From: an uncultured Alphaproteobacteria bacterium
GTDB lineage: Bacteria > Pseudomonadota > Alphaproteobacteria > SP197
Length of the DNA stretch: 64,000 nt
Assembly: GCA_943787175.1 (NCBI GenBank)
Contig: CALSLK010000002.1
Location: forward strand, 1 to 64,000
Direction: 5' to 3'
The translations under genes and the position numbers were made by a program. Of this stretch, positions 10,274 through 19,174 are shown in pieces (positions within the stretch are counted from its first letter, which is position 1; each line of letters starts with the position of its first letter). A model generated the notes under the pieces. It ran no database searches, was not told the origin of the DNA, and saw nothing but the letters and a program-made list of their open reading frames with translations.

Positions 10274-10373
10274 AATCCTTGTTCTCTGATGCGCTCCGTT
10301 AATGGAGGCGTGCCCGACTTGACGCTGAACCGCCCGCCGCCCCAAGCTGGCGGTTCTTCATGGAGTAGAGCCT

Positions 10374-11510
10374 ATGACTGAGGGATTGGCGCGCGTGCGC
10401 GCGGCGTTGACGTCTGCTGAACAAAGCAGCCATGACGCGGGCTGGACCATGCCGTCGGCGTTCTACACCGACCCGGACTTTCACGCGCTCGAACTTGAAC
10501 ACCTGTTTGCCAGGGAATGGCACTGTGTCGGGCGTGTTGAGGAGATTGCACAGTCAGGCCAGTGGTTTCCTTACCGTCTGCTCAACGAACCGCTGGTCAT
10601 TACCCATGGCACCGACGGCACGATCCGTGCGCTTTCCAATGTCTGTCGCCATCGCGGCACCCTGATTGCCACGGAAAAGGGCAAGGGGCGGCGTCTGCTT
10701 TGCCCCTACCACCATTGGGCCTATGACCTGACCGGCCAGTTGAAGGCGGCGCCCAAGATCGAGGAGCGGCCGGGCTTTGCGGTCAAGGATTGCAAACTGC
10801 CCAGCTTCCCCTGCGAAGTCTGGATGGGCTTCATCTATGTGAATCTCGATCAGGACGCCAAACTCTTTGCGCCCCAGGTGGCCGATCTCGAAGCCATGAT
10901 CGGGCCCTATCACATGGAAGACATGTGGCTGGGTTACACCGGTGAAGCGGTCTGGGAAACCAACTGGAAATCCATGATCGAGAACTACATGGAGGGCTAT
11001 CATCTCAGCCCGCTCCATAAGACGGGCCTTGCCAACCTCAATCCCACAGACATGTGTGAACATCTCGAACCCCAGGAGAACTGGTTTGGCTATTCCGTCG
11101 GGTTTCCTGAGGACTTGCCGCGTGTGACGGCGGGTGACCCCGGCCTGACCAAACACCAGTCCAACACCTGCATCATGGCGATGATCCATCCCGGCAACGG
11201 CATCGGGCTTGCGGCTGATTACAGCTCTTATCTCTGCATTCAGCCCGAAGGCACCAACAAGGTGCGCTACAAGGCAGGCATTCTGTTCTGGGGCGATGCA
11301 TGGCCACAATCAGCCGTCGACCGCGCGGTTGAACTGTTCCACCAGACCATGGAAGAGGATCGCTCGGTGCTCGAACCCATGATGATTGGCTATCAGTCGG
11401 CGCATCACGCACCGGGACCGATCGCCCCGGCACCGCTGGAAGGCACGATCCTCGATCTTGCCAAATATGCCGCGCGCAGGCTGGGCCCGGTGATCGACGC
11501 TGAGGCCTGA
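10374..11510 (+). CDS. Rieske-type ring-hydroxylating oxygenase, large (alpha) subunit
   Basis: Protein of 378 aa with an N-terminal Rieske [2Fe-2S] domain (Cys91-x-His93 ... Cys110-x2-His113) and a C-terminal mononuclear iron domain with His210 and His215 in the ENYMEGYHLSPLH motif. Such enzymes oxygenate aromatic rings, quaternary amines (for example carnitine, choline or glycine betaine) or sterols with electrons from a reductase. The NYxExYH pattern with few inserted residues resembles the quaternary-amine group more than the aromatic dioxygenases, but the substrate cannot be fixed. No reductase or beta subunit gene adjoins it. A Nudix gene follows after 19 bases. Confidence 0.85.
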   Translation: MTEGLARVRAALTSAEQSSHDAGWTMPSAFYTDPDFHALELEHLFAREWHCVGRVEEIAQSGQWFPYRLLNEPLVITHGTDGTIRALSNVCRHRGTLIATEKGKGRRLLCPYHHWAYDLTGQLKAAPKIEERPGFAVKDCKLPSFPCEVWMGFIYVNLDQDAKLFAPQVADLEAMIGPYHMEDMWLGYTGEAVWETNWKSMIENYMEGYHLSPLHKTGLANLNPTDMCEHLEPQENWFGYSVGFPEDLPRVTAGDPGLTKHQSNTCIMAMIHPGNGIGLAADYSSYLCIQPEGTNKVRYKAGILFWGDAWPQSAVDRAVELFHQTMEEDRSVLEPMMIGYQSAHHAPGPIAPAPLEGTILDLAKYAARRLGPVIDAEA

Positions 11511-11529
11511 CCGCGTAAGGAATCTTTGT

Positions 11530-12130
11530 GTGAGTGACAAACGTTTTGAAGTGCTGCGAAAGGAAGAGCTTTACGACGGCTACTTTCGCGCCGACCGCTG
11601 GCATGTGCGCTACAGGCGCCATGACGGCAGCTGGTCGCACGAACACGGGCTCGAGGTCTTCGACCGTGGCCACGCGGTCTCCGTCCTGCCCTATGACGCC
11701 AAAGCCGATGCCGTGGTGCTGGTCGAACAGTTCCGCGTCGCAGCCATCCCGACCACCGATCCGCCCTGGCTGATCGAGGCGGTTGCCGGAGCGACCAAGC
11801 CGGGCGAAGTGCCTGAAGACGTCGCACGCCGCGAAGCCCTGGAAGAGGCCGGGCTGGAACTGGGCGAACTCAAACGCCTGTCACGTTTCCTGCCCAGCCC
11901 CGGTGCGGTGACCGAAGAACTCCATCTCTTCATCGGCCAGGCCGACAGCCCCAGGGCTGGCGGTCCTGCACGGCCTTGAAGATGAACACGAAGACATTCG
12001 GGTTCACGTCGTTGCTTTCGATGAAGCGCTCGCCATGGTCGAAGACGGGCGCATCGTCGCGGCCAATACCGTCATCCCCGTGCTGTGGCTTGCCCTGCAC
12101 AAGGGGGAGATGCAGGAGGCGTGGGGCTAG
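11530..12130 (+). CDS. ADP-ribose pyrophosphatase-type Nudix hydrolase, frameshifted
   Basis: About 199 aa once a one-base shift near 11960 is corrected. Starts at GTG 11530. The Nudix box is present as G-x5-E-x7-REALEEAGLE around bases 11805-11855 and the preceding AVVLVEQFR and ..LIEAVAGATKPGE pattern is typical of ADP-ribose pyrophosphatases, which split ADP-ribose to AMP and ribose-5-phosphate in the cytoplasm. In the first frame the protein stops at 11979 after FIGQADS; the normal C terminus (EDEHEDIRVHVVAFDEAL … VLWLALHKGE) continues in the next frame to TAG at 12130. An extra base in the GGCGG region explains it. Confidence 0.82.
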
Positions 12131-12169
12131 ATCAGCCGCGCGTTTTCCAGTGACTCACCAGGAGTTCTG

Positions 12170-12943
12170 ATGAACGAAGGTATCGAATGCGTCACGTTTG
12201 ACGAAGGACAGGGCAGGCCGATTGTTTTTGTCCACGGCAACGTTTCCACCCACGCGGTCTGGAAGGGCGTGGTTGCATCGCTCATGGGTGAGTTCCGGTG
12301 CATCTCCTATGATCTCAGGGGCCACGGGGCCACGCCGTTGCCTGATGAGCGATTCGAACTCGACGCCCTCGTTGCCGATCTTGAGCGGCTGAGGAACAGG
12401 CTGGGGCTTGAAAGGGTCGACCTTGTCGCGCACTCGCTGGGCGGCATCATCACGACTGCTTACGCCCGGCAATATCCCGAAAGGGTACGCAGCCTTTCAC
12501 TTCTGGCGACACCGGCCTTCCGAACGGCACAGGCCATGGAAAGAGCGGTGGCGTTGGTCGAAACGGTGCGCGGGGGCGGTCTGGTGCCCACATTGCGGGG
12601 TATGGCGTCGACCTGGTATCGCGAGGAATTCTCCTCGAGACATCCTGATGCCCTTGAGCGAAGGCTGGCCGAGATCATCGCGCTCGACGAGGAAACCGTT
12701 CTCAAAAGCATGGAACTCACAGCCGCGAGCGAAATTGGGCCGTGGCTCGAATCTCTTGAGATTCCCGTGCTCATCCTCACCGGCGAGTTTGCCGTGGGCT
12801 GCGACGCCAGCACCGCTGGTCTGATGCATGAGCGTGTTGCGGGGTCGAAGCTGATTGTGTTTGAGGGACTCAAGAACGGCATCCTGACCGAAATCCCGCA
12901 TGTGGTTGCCGAAAAGATACGAGGTTTCGTCTCGGCAACCTGA
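12170..12943 (+). CDS. Alpha/beta hydrolase with altered catalytic triad
   Basis: Protein of 257 aa of the alpha/beta hydrolase fold, with the oxyanion region FVHGNVS (20-26), the DLRGHG turn (48-53) and the nucleophile elbow AHSLGG (Ser89). The position that usually carries the catalytic His reads GLKNGILTE, so Asn236 replaces His, and the usual Asp after the LTGE strand reads LTGEFA (Ala208). Asp212 and His244 lie close by in sequence and could substitute, but they are not in the standard positions. Activity may be lost or changed. It follows the Nudix gene at 39 bases and faces the next gene, whose stop lies 24 bases away. Confidence 0.8.
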   Translation: MNEGIECVTFDEGQGRPIVFVHGNVSTHAVWKGVVASLMGEFRCISYDLRGHGATPLPDERFELDALVADLERLRNRLGLERVDLVAHSLGGIITTAYARQYPERVRSLSLLATPAFRTAQAMERAVALVETVRGGGLVPTLRGMASTWYREEFSSRHPDALERRLAEIIALDEETVLKSMELTAASEIGPWLESLEIPVLILTGEFAVGCDASTAGLMHERVAGSKLIVFEGLKNGILTEIPHVVAEKIRGFVSAT

Positions 12944-12966
12944 TGAGGTTTGCGAAGCCGCCAGGT

Positions 12967-14021
12967 TCAGGCCACACCAGCCTTGCGCAACATGTCGTGG
13001 AGGAGTGCGACGCCTTCTTCATGGCGCGGGCTGAGCGGGCCGCCGGGGAAGACACCGCTGGCGAGATTGGCGTGTACGGCTTCGCTGATCGCCATGTCCT
13101 CGCTCACCAGGTCCTTCACGCCCTTGGAGGTGGCGACCTTCTGTTCCTCGGTGAGGTTGGCCTGGGGATCGACGAAGATGTCGAAATGGACGCGGGTTTT
13201 TTCGGGCGAGATCGGACAGATGCGTGAGACGTCATAACCGCCGGGGAACGTGACCAGCGTGAAGGTGGGCCAGGTCCAGGTCCACAGGCCCTCGTAAAGT
13301 CCGCCCGCCTTGGCGGTCGCGCGCATGGTGACGGTGTTGGTGTGGGCGCGGGTCACGAAGGTGCCTGATTCCAGTTCGGCATCGAAGGCGGGGTGAACCG
13401 AAGGCACGTGATAACCCTCGACATAGTTCTCCAGGTAAACTTCCAGTTGGCGTCGAAGTCGACATACCAGGAATCAAACAGCTCGCAGCGCTCCAGCGGG
13501 CGTTCGCCGACCAGGCCGGGCAGGTCGGTCAATGCGCCTTCCAGCGATTCGGGACTGTCGCCCAAATGAACAAAGACATGGCCGCGCCAGTCTTCGACAT
13601 GAACCGGCAACAGGCCGTGGTCTTCGCAACGGAACCCGGCGACGTCGCCGAACTCCGGCGTGGTGCGCAGACCGCCGTCCAGGCCATAGGCCCAGCGATG
13701 ATAGGGGCAGGTCAGCACGGCCGAGCGCGCGTAGCCGTCGGCTTCGACGATGGGTGCAGCGCGATGACGGCAGATGTTGTGGAAGGCCTTCAGCCCACCG
13801 TCGCTCTGGCGCACAACCAGAACACGATAACCCGCGAAACTTGCCGTGAGATGATCGCCCGTGCGGGCAAGGCTGCGGGCATCGCCGACATATTGCCAGC
13901 TTGCCGCAAAGACCTGCCTGCGCTCATCCTGCCAGGTTTCCCCGCTGGTGTAGATCGCGGGATCCGGGCTCATCGTCAGCGTGCGGGCAAGCCTGGTTCC
14001 GTAACCTTCGGGCATGTTCAT
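12967..14021 (-). CDS. Rieske-type oxygenase alpha subunit, frameshifted at a G run
   Basis: About 350 aa when joined. Start chosen at ATG 14019-14021 (MNMPEGYG), after a GGAGTGACG leader. The Rieske domain shows CRHRA and CPYHRW ligand motifs; the catalytic domain begins at NWKFTW and continues in another frame as ENYVEGYHVPSVHPAF, the iron-binding motif. Restoring one G at about 13431 (GG to GGG) makes one continuous protein, so this looks like a homopolymer indel exactly at the active-site motif. Convergent with the alpha/beta hydrolase gene. Substrate unknown; the NYVEGYHVPSVHP pattern is shared with oxygenases of quaternary amines and aromatic acids. Confidence 0.8.
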
Positions 14022-14124
14022 CGGCGTCACTCCAGAAATCTCGCAATGATATAGCGCGCGTATGAAGCACGCCGCAACTTTACGCGAGGCGTTCAAGCCA
14101 TTCCTGTGAAGATGTTGTCATGGG

Positions 14125-14691
14125 TCAGTCACTCTCGGGCAGGGATTTCCAGTCGGCAGCACTGATGTCGCGGCCTGGATAGGCGACACGTTCAAAGGGC
14201 CAGACCTCGGCGACCCAGGTCTTGACCGCGGCAAAGAGGTCCTCGTCGAGACCGCTTTCGAGTTCCGATGCACGGACCCAGAGCATGATCATGGCGTCGA
14301 AGTCATGCTTGAGTGTGGCGTTGATGTAGATGCAGCCCAGATAGGCGGACCGGTCAGGCGACTCGACCTTGTAGGCAAACGACCGGCGGATCGTGAACTC
14401 ACGCTGATGCCAGCCCAGATCGATCAGGTCGTCCTCCAGAGTCAGGCCTTCAGGCCATGTCCGGCCATAGACGTCACCATAGGTTGCCTTCAAATGTTCG
14501 GCGCTCGACATGACGGCATCGTAATCGCGGACAATGTCGTGAATCGTCAACATGCTCAAAGCAAAGCGGGACGTCTCAAAGGTGTCAGGGACGACAAAGT
14601 CAGGGTGCACCAAAGGTTTGCGATTCAACATTTTTCGCGTTCCAGAATCATTTTTGACCCAGTGAAGGGCAGTGAAATCTGACCTAATCAT
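14125..14691 (-). CDS. Conserved hypothetical protein, GNAT acetyltransferase-like
   Basis: Up to 188 aa; an internal ATG at 14629-14631 (MLNRKPLVHPDF) may be the real start because the first 20 residues are atypical. The order of secondary elements (FALSMLTIHDIVRDYDAVMSS, FAYKVESPDRSAYLGCIYI, WVAEVWPFERVAYPGR — known family blocks) fits proteins annotated as GNAT-like N-acetyltransferases, although no clear acetyl-CoA Q/RxxGxG/A loop is visible. The gene lies 104 bases upstream of the frameshifted Rieske gene and 90 bases downstream of the APC permease, all on the same strand, so one transcript is possible. Confidence 0.5.
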   Translation of the reverse strand: MIRSDFTALHWVKNDSGTRKMLNRKPLVHPDFVVPDTFETSRFALSMLTIHDIVRDYDAVMSSAEHLKATYGDVYGRTWPEGLTLEDDLIDLGWHQREFTIRRSFAYKVESPDRSAYLGCIYINATLKHDFDAMIMLWVRASELESGLDEDLFAAVKTWVAEVWPFERVAYPGRDISAADWKSLPESD

Positions 14692-14780
14692 CTGGCAACA
14701 TCTTTGTCGAACGCATCAACGGGCAGGAGCAGCACATCGAGGCAGGAAGCTGTGAGCGACTGCAGCTGTCATCATGCCGA

Positions 14781-16016
14781 TCAAAGCGTCAGCCGCGCGA
14801 TCTCTCCTGCCAGGACTCCAGCGCTCGCCAGGGCCGCCAGCCAGGGCCACCAGGCCGGAACCGTGAAGCGCGGCGGTACAAGGTCGGTACGTCGTTTGAT
14901 GGCGATGAGCGCGATATTGACCGTGGCGAAGGTCGCCAGCGTCAGGATGGCGCCAATCTGGGCCAGAATGCCGATCGGCATCAGGAGTGCACAGATCAGG
15001 ACAAACCCAGCTGCGGCCAGGGTGGCCGGCACGGGTGTTCCCGTCACAGACCAGACATGACCCAGAAAACGGGGAAGTGAATGTTGGCTGGCCAGACCAT
15101 AAAGAACGCGCGACCCCATGATGATCAGGACCAGTGCGCCGTTGATCGTGGCAAATGCGGCAACCACGGCAAAGGGAGCAGAGGACCAGCCGGTTGCCCT
15201 CTCGAAGACCAGACCCAGGGGAGCTTCGCTTGCGGCGAGATCCTCGACGCCGGTGACGGCGATGGAGACCCAGGCCAGGGCGACATAAAGCATGGTGGTG
15301 ATCAGAAGTGTCGCCAGAATGGCGCGCGGCATGGTGCGTTCGGGTTCGCGTACCTCCTCGGCAACATTGACCATGTCTTCGAAGCCGATGAAGGCAAAAA
15401 AGGCGATAACCACGGCACCCATGAAGCCGCCGCCCGTAAACGCCGTGTCTGTCGTGGGCACGCTATCTGTTGTGGGTACGCTGACGGTCAGGGCTTCAGG
15501 CGTCGCAACGGCCAGAATGACCAGCAGCCCGGCGATCTCCACCAGGGTCACGAATCCGATAATCGCAACCGATTCGACGATTCCCCAGATAGCCAGCGTG
15601 GTTAGCAGAACAATCAGGAGAATGATGATCAACCAGAGGGGAAGGGAGATCAGCGAGGCGACGTAGCCCGATGATCCGACAACGACAGCGCTGGCCGAAA
15701 CAAGTCCCGCGATTGCGACCATGAATCCCATGATGAGCGCAAATCCGGCACTGCCGAACCCCTCGCGCACGTAAATCGCTTCTCCCGCACTGCGCGGAAA
15801 CCGTGCGGAGAGTTCAGCAAAGGACATGGCCGACATGCCAGCGACCAGTGCGGCAACGAGGAAGGCCAGCGGAGCCTGGGAACCGGCCAGTCCGGCCACC
15901 TTGCCGATCAATACATAGATCCCGGCGCCCACCGTGACGCCGACGCCGTAGAGTGTGAGCCCGACGACGCCCAGGCGTCGCTGCAAGCCAACGGATGGTG
16001 AATCGGTCTTGTTCAT
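14781..16016 (-). CDS. APC-family amino acid/amine permease
   Basis: Protein of 411 aa with about 11-12 hydrophobic segments and the first-helix signature GVGVTVGAGIYVLIG of the amino acid-polyamine-organocation family. The fourth-loop region contains a direct tandem VPTTDS-VPTTDT, an in-frame 18-base duplication near 15465-15500. GFEDMVNVAEEVREPER is the conserved cytoplasmic loop before the sixth helix. It is therefore an inner-membrane secondary transporter; the substrate (amino acid, polyamine or similar) cannot be read. It may share a transcript with the downstream hypothetical gene. Confidence 0.85.
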   Translation of the reverse strand: MNKTDSPSVGLQRRLGVVGLTLYGVGVTVGAGIYVLIGKVAGLAGSQAPLAFLVAALVAGMSAMSFAELSARFPRSAGEAIYVREGFGSAGFALIMGFMVAIAGLVSASAVVVGSSGYVASLISLPLWLIIILLIVLLTTLAIWGIVESVAIIGFVTLVEIAGLLVILAVATPEALTVSVPTTDSVPTTDTAFTGGGFMGAVVIAFFAFIGFEDMVNVAEEVREPERTMPRAILATLLITTMLYVALAWVSIAVTGVEDLAASEAPLGLVFERATGWSSAPFAVVAAFATINGALVLIIMGSRVLYGLASQHSLPRFLGHVWSVTGTPVPATLAAAGFVLICALLMPIGILAQIGAILTLATFATVNIALIAIKRRTDLVPPRFTVPAWWPWLAALASAGVLAGEIARLTL

Positions 16017-16069
16017 GTCCTAAATATCGCACGGTTAGCGTGTGAATGCGTTGATGCAACGCAAGCCCG

Positions 16070-16501
16070 TCAGACCGAAGGATCCGTCACTTCCCGCAGT
16101 CTGCGTGCCGCCAGCATAGCAAAACGCAGGGTCTGGGCCTTGCGGCGGGTGGCGTTCATGGGTGCTTCTTCGGACTGTCGCAGGATCGTGGCATCGAAGC
16201 GGTCGGCAACGATCAGGCCGTGTTCGTCGGGCAGGACTTCCTGGGGAAAGTCCTCTGGAACGGCGAAATAGTAGAAGTCGCAGAATTCCAGATACTCCGG
16301 CCACTTGTTGTCCGACCGGAAGTCGGCAAGTGACGTCTTGATCTCGATGATCGTGAAGAGGCCCTTCGCGTCGAGCGCGATGACATCGGCACGTCGCCCG
16401 TTCTTGACGGTGAATTCAGCCAGGCTTGCCAGACCGGCATCTTCGAAGTGGCGGGCAATGCCGCGTGCCAGTCCGATCGCGCGGCGTTCGTCTCCGCTCA
16501 C
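16070..16501 (-). CDS. mmcB: MmcB-family DNA repair protein
   Basis: Protein of 143 aa matching MmcB, an alphaproteobacterial protein with a restriction-endonuclease-like fold, first linked to mitomycin C resistance in Caulobacter where it belongs to the SOS regulon. The nuclease core is visible: ADVIALDAKGLFTIIEIKTS, with Asp40 in RADV and the E-I-K motif (residues 52-54), followed by DFYYFAVPEDF. Located directly downstream of the cobT reading direction (the two minus-strand genes are separated by 5 bases), so it may be cotranscribed with cobT. No LexA box was recognised with confidence. Confidence 0.88.
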   Translation of the reverse strand: MSGDERRAIGLARGIARHFEDAGLASLAEFTVKNGRRADVIALDAKGLFTIIEIKTSLADFRSDNKWPEYLEFCDFYYFAVPEDFPQEVLPDEHGLIVADRFDATILRQSEEAPMNATRRKAQTLRFAMLAARRLREVTDPSV

Positions 16502-16506
16502 GCCGC

Positions 16507-17532
16507 CTAACCTTCCTTGGCCGCAACGCCGGCTTCAGCAAAGGTCGCCATGCCGGTATGGGTCGCAACGGCTGCCTTGATCAGGAGGGCAGCGGTGGCC
16601 GCGCCGGAGGCTTCGCCCAGGCGCATGTCGAGATCGAGCAAGGGTTCGAGGCCGCGGTCAAAATCCATTTTGGACAACAGCTTGCCTGCGGCCGGTTCGG
16701 CGCTGCGATGGCTTGCGCGGCAATGGTCCAGCGCGCCGGGATCCATGCAGGCCAGCACGGCTGCTGCAGCGCAGTTCACGTATCCATCGAGCAACACGGG
16801 CACGCGTTTCATGCGGCAGGCCAGGATGGCACCGGCCATGGCGGCAATCTCGCGGCCGCCCAGACGTGCCAGAGCCTCCAGGGGGTCGGCCAGATGTTCC
16901 TGATGGAGCGCCAGCGCCCGGTCGATGACTTCCGCCTTGTGGTTCACGCCTCCGATGTCGAGGCCCGTGCCCGGACCTGCCCAGTCTTCGCCAGTGCCCC
17001 CATAAAGCGCTGCGGCAAGTGCAGCGGCGACCGTGGTGTTCCCAATGCCCATCTCGCCGATGCAGGCCAGATCGGTCTTGTTGATGGTCTGGAATCCGAC
17101 CGCGAAGGCCTCGCAGGTTTCGGCTTCGCTCATGGCGGGGCCTGTGGTGAAATCTGCCGTTGGCCGGTCGAGCTCAAGCGGGATCACGAAGAGGTCGGCA
17201 TCGGCCAGCCTGGCAAGCTGGTTGATCGCCGCACCGCCCGATTCGAAGTTGGCGACCATCTGAAAGGTGACCTCAGCTGGAAATGCAGAGATACCCTGTG
17301 CCGTGACACCGTGATTCCCGGCAAAGACATAAAACGCGAGCTTGTCTGCACGCGGGGGATGCGCGCCTTGCCAAGCCGAAAGCCAGATTGCCAGATGCTC
17401 CAGCTTGCCCAGGGAACCTGGTGGTTTGGTGAGCTGTGAATCCCTGGCTTGGGCAACGTGAATCGCGTCAACATCGGCCTGGGGCATGTCGGCCATGAGG
17501 GCGCGGATGTCGGCAAAACGGGTGATCTGCAT
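16507..17532 (-). CDS. cobT: Nicotinate-nucleotide-dimethylbenzimidazole phosphoribosyltransferase
   Basis: CobT (named CobU in Pseudomonas denitrificans), 341 aa. It makes alpha-ribazole phosphate from nicotinate mononucleotide and 5,6-dimethylbenzimidazole for the lower loop of cobalamin. Start set at ATG 17530-17532 (MQITRFADIRAL); the frame is open further upstream but homologues begin here. Blocks seen: LTKPPGSLGKLE, FAGNHGVTAQGISAFP, the GEMGIGNTTVAAA loop and the ARLGGREIAAMAGA region holding the catalytic glutamate (GGRE). Divergent from cobS with a 163-base gap; no B12-riboswitch box was seen there. Confidence 0.95.
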   Translation of the reverse strand: MQITRFADIRALMADMPQADVDAIHVAQARDSQLTKPPGSLGKLEHLAIWLSAWQGAHPPRADKLAFYVFAGNHGVTAQGISAFPAEVTFQMVANFESGGAAINQLARLADADLFVIPLELDRPTADFTTGPAMSEAETCEAFAVGFQTINKTDLACIGEMGIGNTTVAAALAAALYGGTGEDWAGPGTGLDIGGVNHKAEVIDRALALHQEHLADPLEALARLGGREIAAMAGAILACRMKRVPVLLDGYVNCAAAAVLACMDPGALDHCRASHRSAEPAAGKLLSKMDFDRGLEPLLDLDMRLGEASGAATAALLIKAAVATHTGMATFAEAGVAAKEG

Positions 17533-17695
17533 GGTGTCGAACCTTGTGAATCGAGCAGGTGACGCTATGCCATGAAGGGCCCAGATGCCATGTCCATCGG
17601 CGTCAAGATGACTGCGGAAAGGGGCAAGTTTCAGGCTGGTCGTGGGTTGCAGGCCCCAGCTTGACCCCATGGTGAAGCCGGTCGATAACGCGGGC

Positions 17696-18460
17696 ATGGC
17701 TCAGGATGACCTCACAAAACCCGACTGGATCGAGAGTCTGCGCATTGCAGCGTCATTCCTGACGCGCATACCCGTGGGCCAAACCGACGATGTGCCCCTG
17801 GCGCGCGCAACGACGGTCTTTCCCCTGATTGGCGCGCTGGTCGGGCTGGTCGGTGGTCTGGCCTATGTCGTTGCCTACTGGATCGGACTTGGTCCCTGGC
17901 TTTCGGCCGTGCTTGCCCTTCTGGTGCTGATGGTCGTGACGGGAGCGCTGCATGATGACGGCCTGGCCGATGTTGCCGATGGGCTGGGTGTGCACGGCGC
18001 GCGTGAACGCAAACTGGAAGCCATGCGTGACAGCAGGATTGGTGCTTTTGGCGTCATTGCGCTGGTGCTTGGCCTCAGTGCGCGGATTGGTGCCCTGGCC
18101 GCTATTGGTTCGCCCGAACTGGTGCTTCTGGCGATGGTTGCCGCGGGCGCGCTTTCGCGCAGCCTGATCGTGATTGCCATGCGCATGATGCCAAATGCAC
18201 GCCAGGATGGCCTGGGCGCACGTGCCGGAACGCCGGACTTTGCCGAAGCCATGGTCGCGCTGCTGATTGGCCTTGCGATCACGATCGCCATGCTCTTTCC
18301 ATGGGCATGGGTTCTGGCCCTGGTGTTTGCTGGCATTGCCGCTGTCCTGATGGCCCTGGTCGCCAGGCGAGCCTTTGGCGGCCAGACCGGTGATGTGCTG
18401 GGCGCAATCCAGATTGTTGCAGAAATTGGCGTGCTTGCCGCCGTAGTAGTCGCGCATTAA
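17696..18460 (+). CDS. cobS: Adenosylcobinamide-GDP ribazoletransferase (cobalamin synthase)
   Basis: CobS (CobV in P. denitrificans), an integral membrane enzyme that joins alpha-ribazole (phosphate) to adenosylcobinamide-GDP. About 254 aa with six or so hydrophobic helices. The N-terminal FLTRIPVG motif and the TGALHDDGLADVADGLG motif (Asp-rich, Mg binding) are diagnostic. I chose ATG 17696 (MAQDDLTKPDWIE) over ATG 17669 and GTG 17642 because homologues start close to the LTRIP motif. The gene lies 44 bases before the cobC-like phosphatase and is codirectional with it. Confidence 0.93.
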   Translation: MAQDDLTKPDWIESLRIAASFLTRIPVGQTDDVPLARATTVFPLIGALVGLVGGLAYVVAYWIGLGPWLSAVLALLVLMVVTGALHDDGLADVADGLGVHGARERKLEAMRDSRIGAFGVIALVLGLSARIGALAAIGSPELVLLAMVAAGALSRSLIVIAMRMMPNARQDGLGARAGTPDFAEAMVALLIGLAITIAMLFPWAWVLALVFAGIAAVLMALVARRAFGGQTGDVLGAIQIVAEIGVLAAVVVAH

Positions 18461-18504
18461 GTCGCTGCATCGTGCAGGTCGACTGAGGGAAACAGGAAAT
18501 ATTC

Positions 18505-19134
18505 ATGACTCAGACACGATGGTGGTGGGTGCGGCATGCACCGGTGACCGAAACCAATGGGCGGGTCTATGGCTCGACCGACCCCAATTGTGACACCGAC
18601 AATCCGCCCGCCTATCTGGCGCTTCACGCCATCCTGCCCGAAGACGCCCATTGGGTGACCAGCCACCTCAAGCGCACCAAGCAGACCGCAGCGGCCATTG
18701 CAGCGGCCGGTGGGCGCAGCATTGATCCTGCCGAGGAGCCTGGTCTGGGCGAACAGGATTTTGGTGACTGGCACGGTCAAACTCACGATGAAATCTATGC
18801 CTTGCCTTCTGCCCGTCGTTTCTGGCTGGCGCCCGCGACCATGACCGCGCCCAATGGCGAGAGCTTCGCTGACCTTTGTGTGCGCGTGACCCGCGTAATC
18901 CACCGGCTGACGGCCGAGTGGGCCGGGCGTGACATCATCGCTGTTGCCCATGGCGGCACGATTCGTGCCGCTCTGGCCCTGGCGCTCGACCTGGACCCCG
19001 AAACCGGGCTGCGATTCCAGACCGACAACATCTCCGTCACCCGCATCGATCATTTCGATGGTGATGACGGCCATGCCGAAAGCTGGCGCGTGACCTACAT
19101 GAACCGTCAGCCGCATATGCCGCCGAAAGAGTAA
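18505..19134 (+). CDS. cobC: Histidine phosphatase family, probable alpha-ribazole phosphatase
   Basis: Protein of 209 aa of the phosphoglycerate-mutase-like histidine phosphatase superfamily. The catalytic motif reads VRHAP (residues 9-13), with the usual RHG changed to RHA, the second histidine is in VAHGGTIRA and the acid is in GLGEQDFGDWHG. In the nucleotide-loop pathway CobC removes the 5'-phosphate from alpha-ribazole phosphate or adenosylcobalamin phosphate. Its position between cobS and the cobalamin riboswitch supports this role over a general phosphatase, though assignment is by context because the superfamily is broad. Confidence 0.78.
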   Translation: MTQTRWWWVRHAPVTETNGRVYGSTDPNCDTDNPPAYLALHAILPEDAHWVTSHLKRTKQTAAAIAAAGGRSIDPAEEPGLGEQDFGDWHGQTHDEIYALPSARRFWLAPATMTAPNGESFADLCVRVTRVIHRLTAEWAGRDIIAVAHGGTIRAALALALDLDPETGLRFQTDNISVTRIDHFDGDDGHAESWRVTYMNRQPHMPPKE

Positions 19135-19174
19135 CTTCGCGCGTAGCGGCACCTGCGACTCTCTGCTAAGAACG

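Noticed and set aside
16426-17439. 337-codon open frame on the plus strand opposite cobT
   Set aside because: The opposite strand has unambiguous CobT motifs; the plus-strand product has none.
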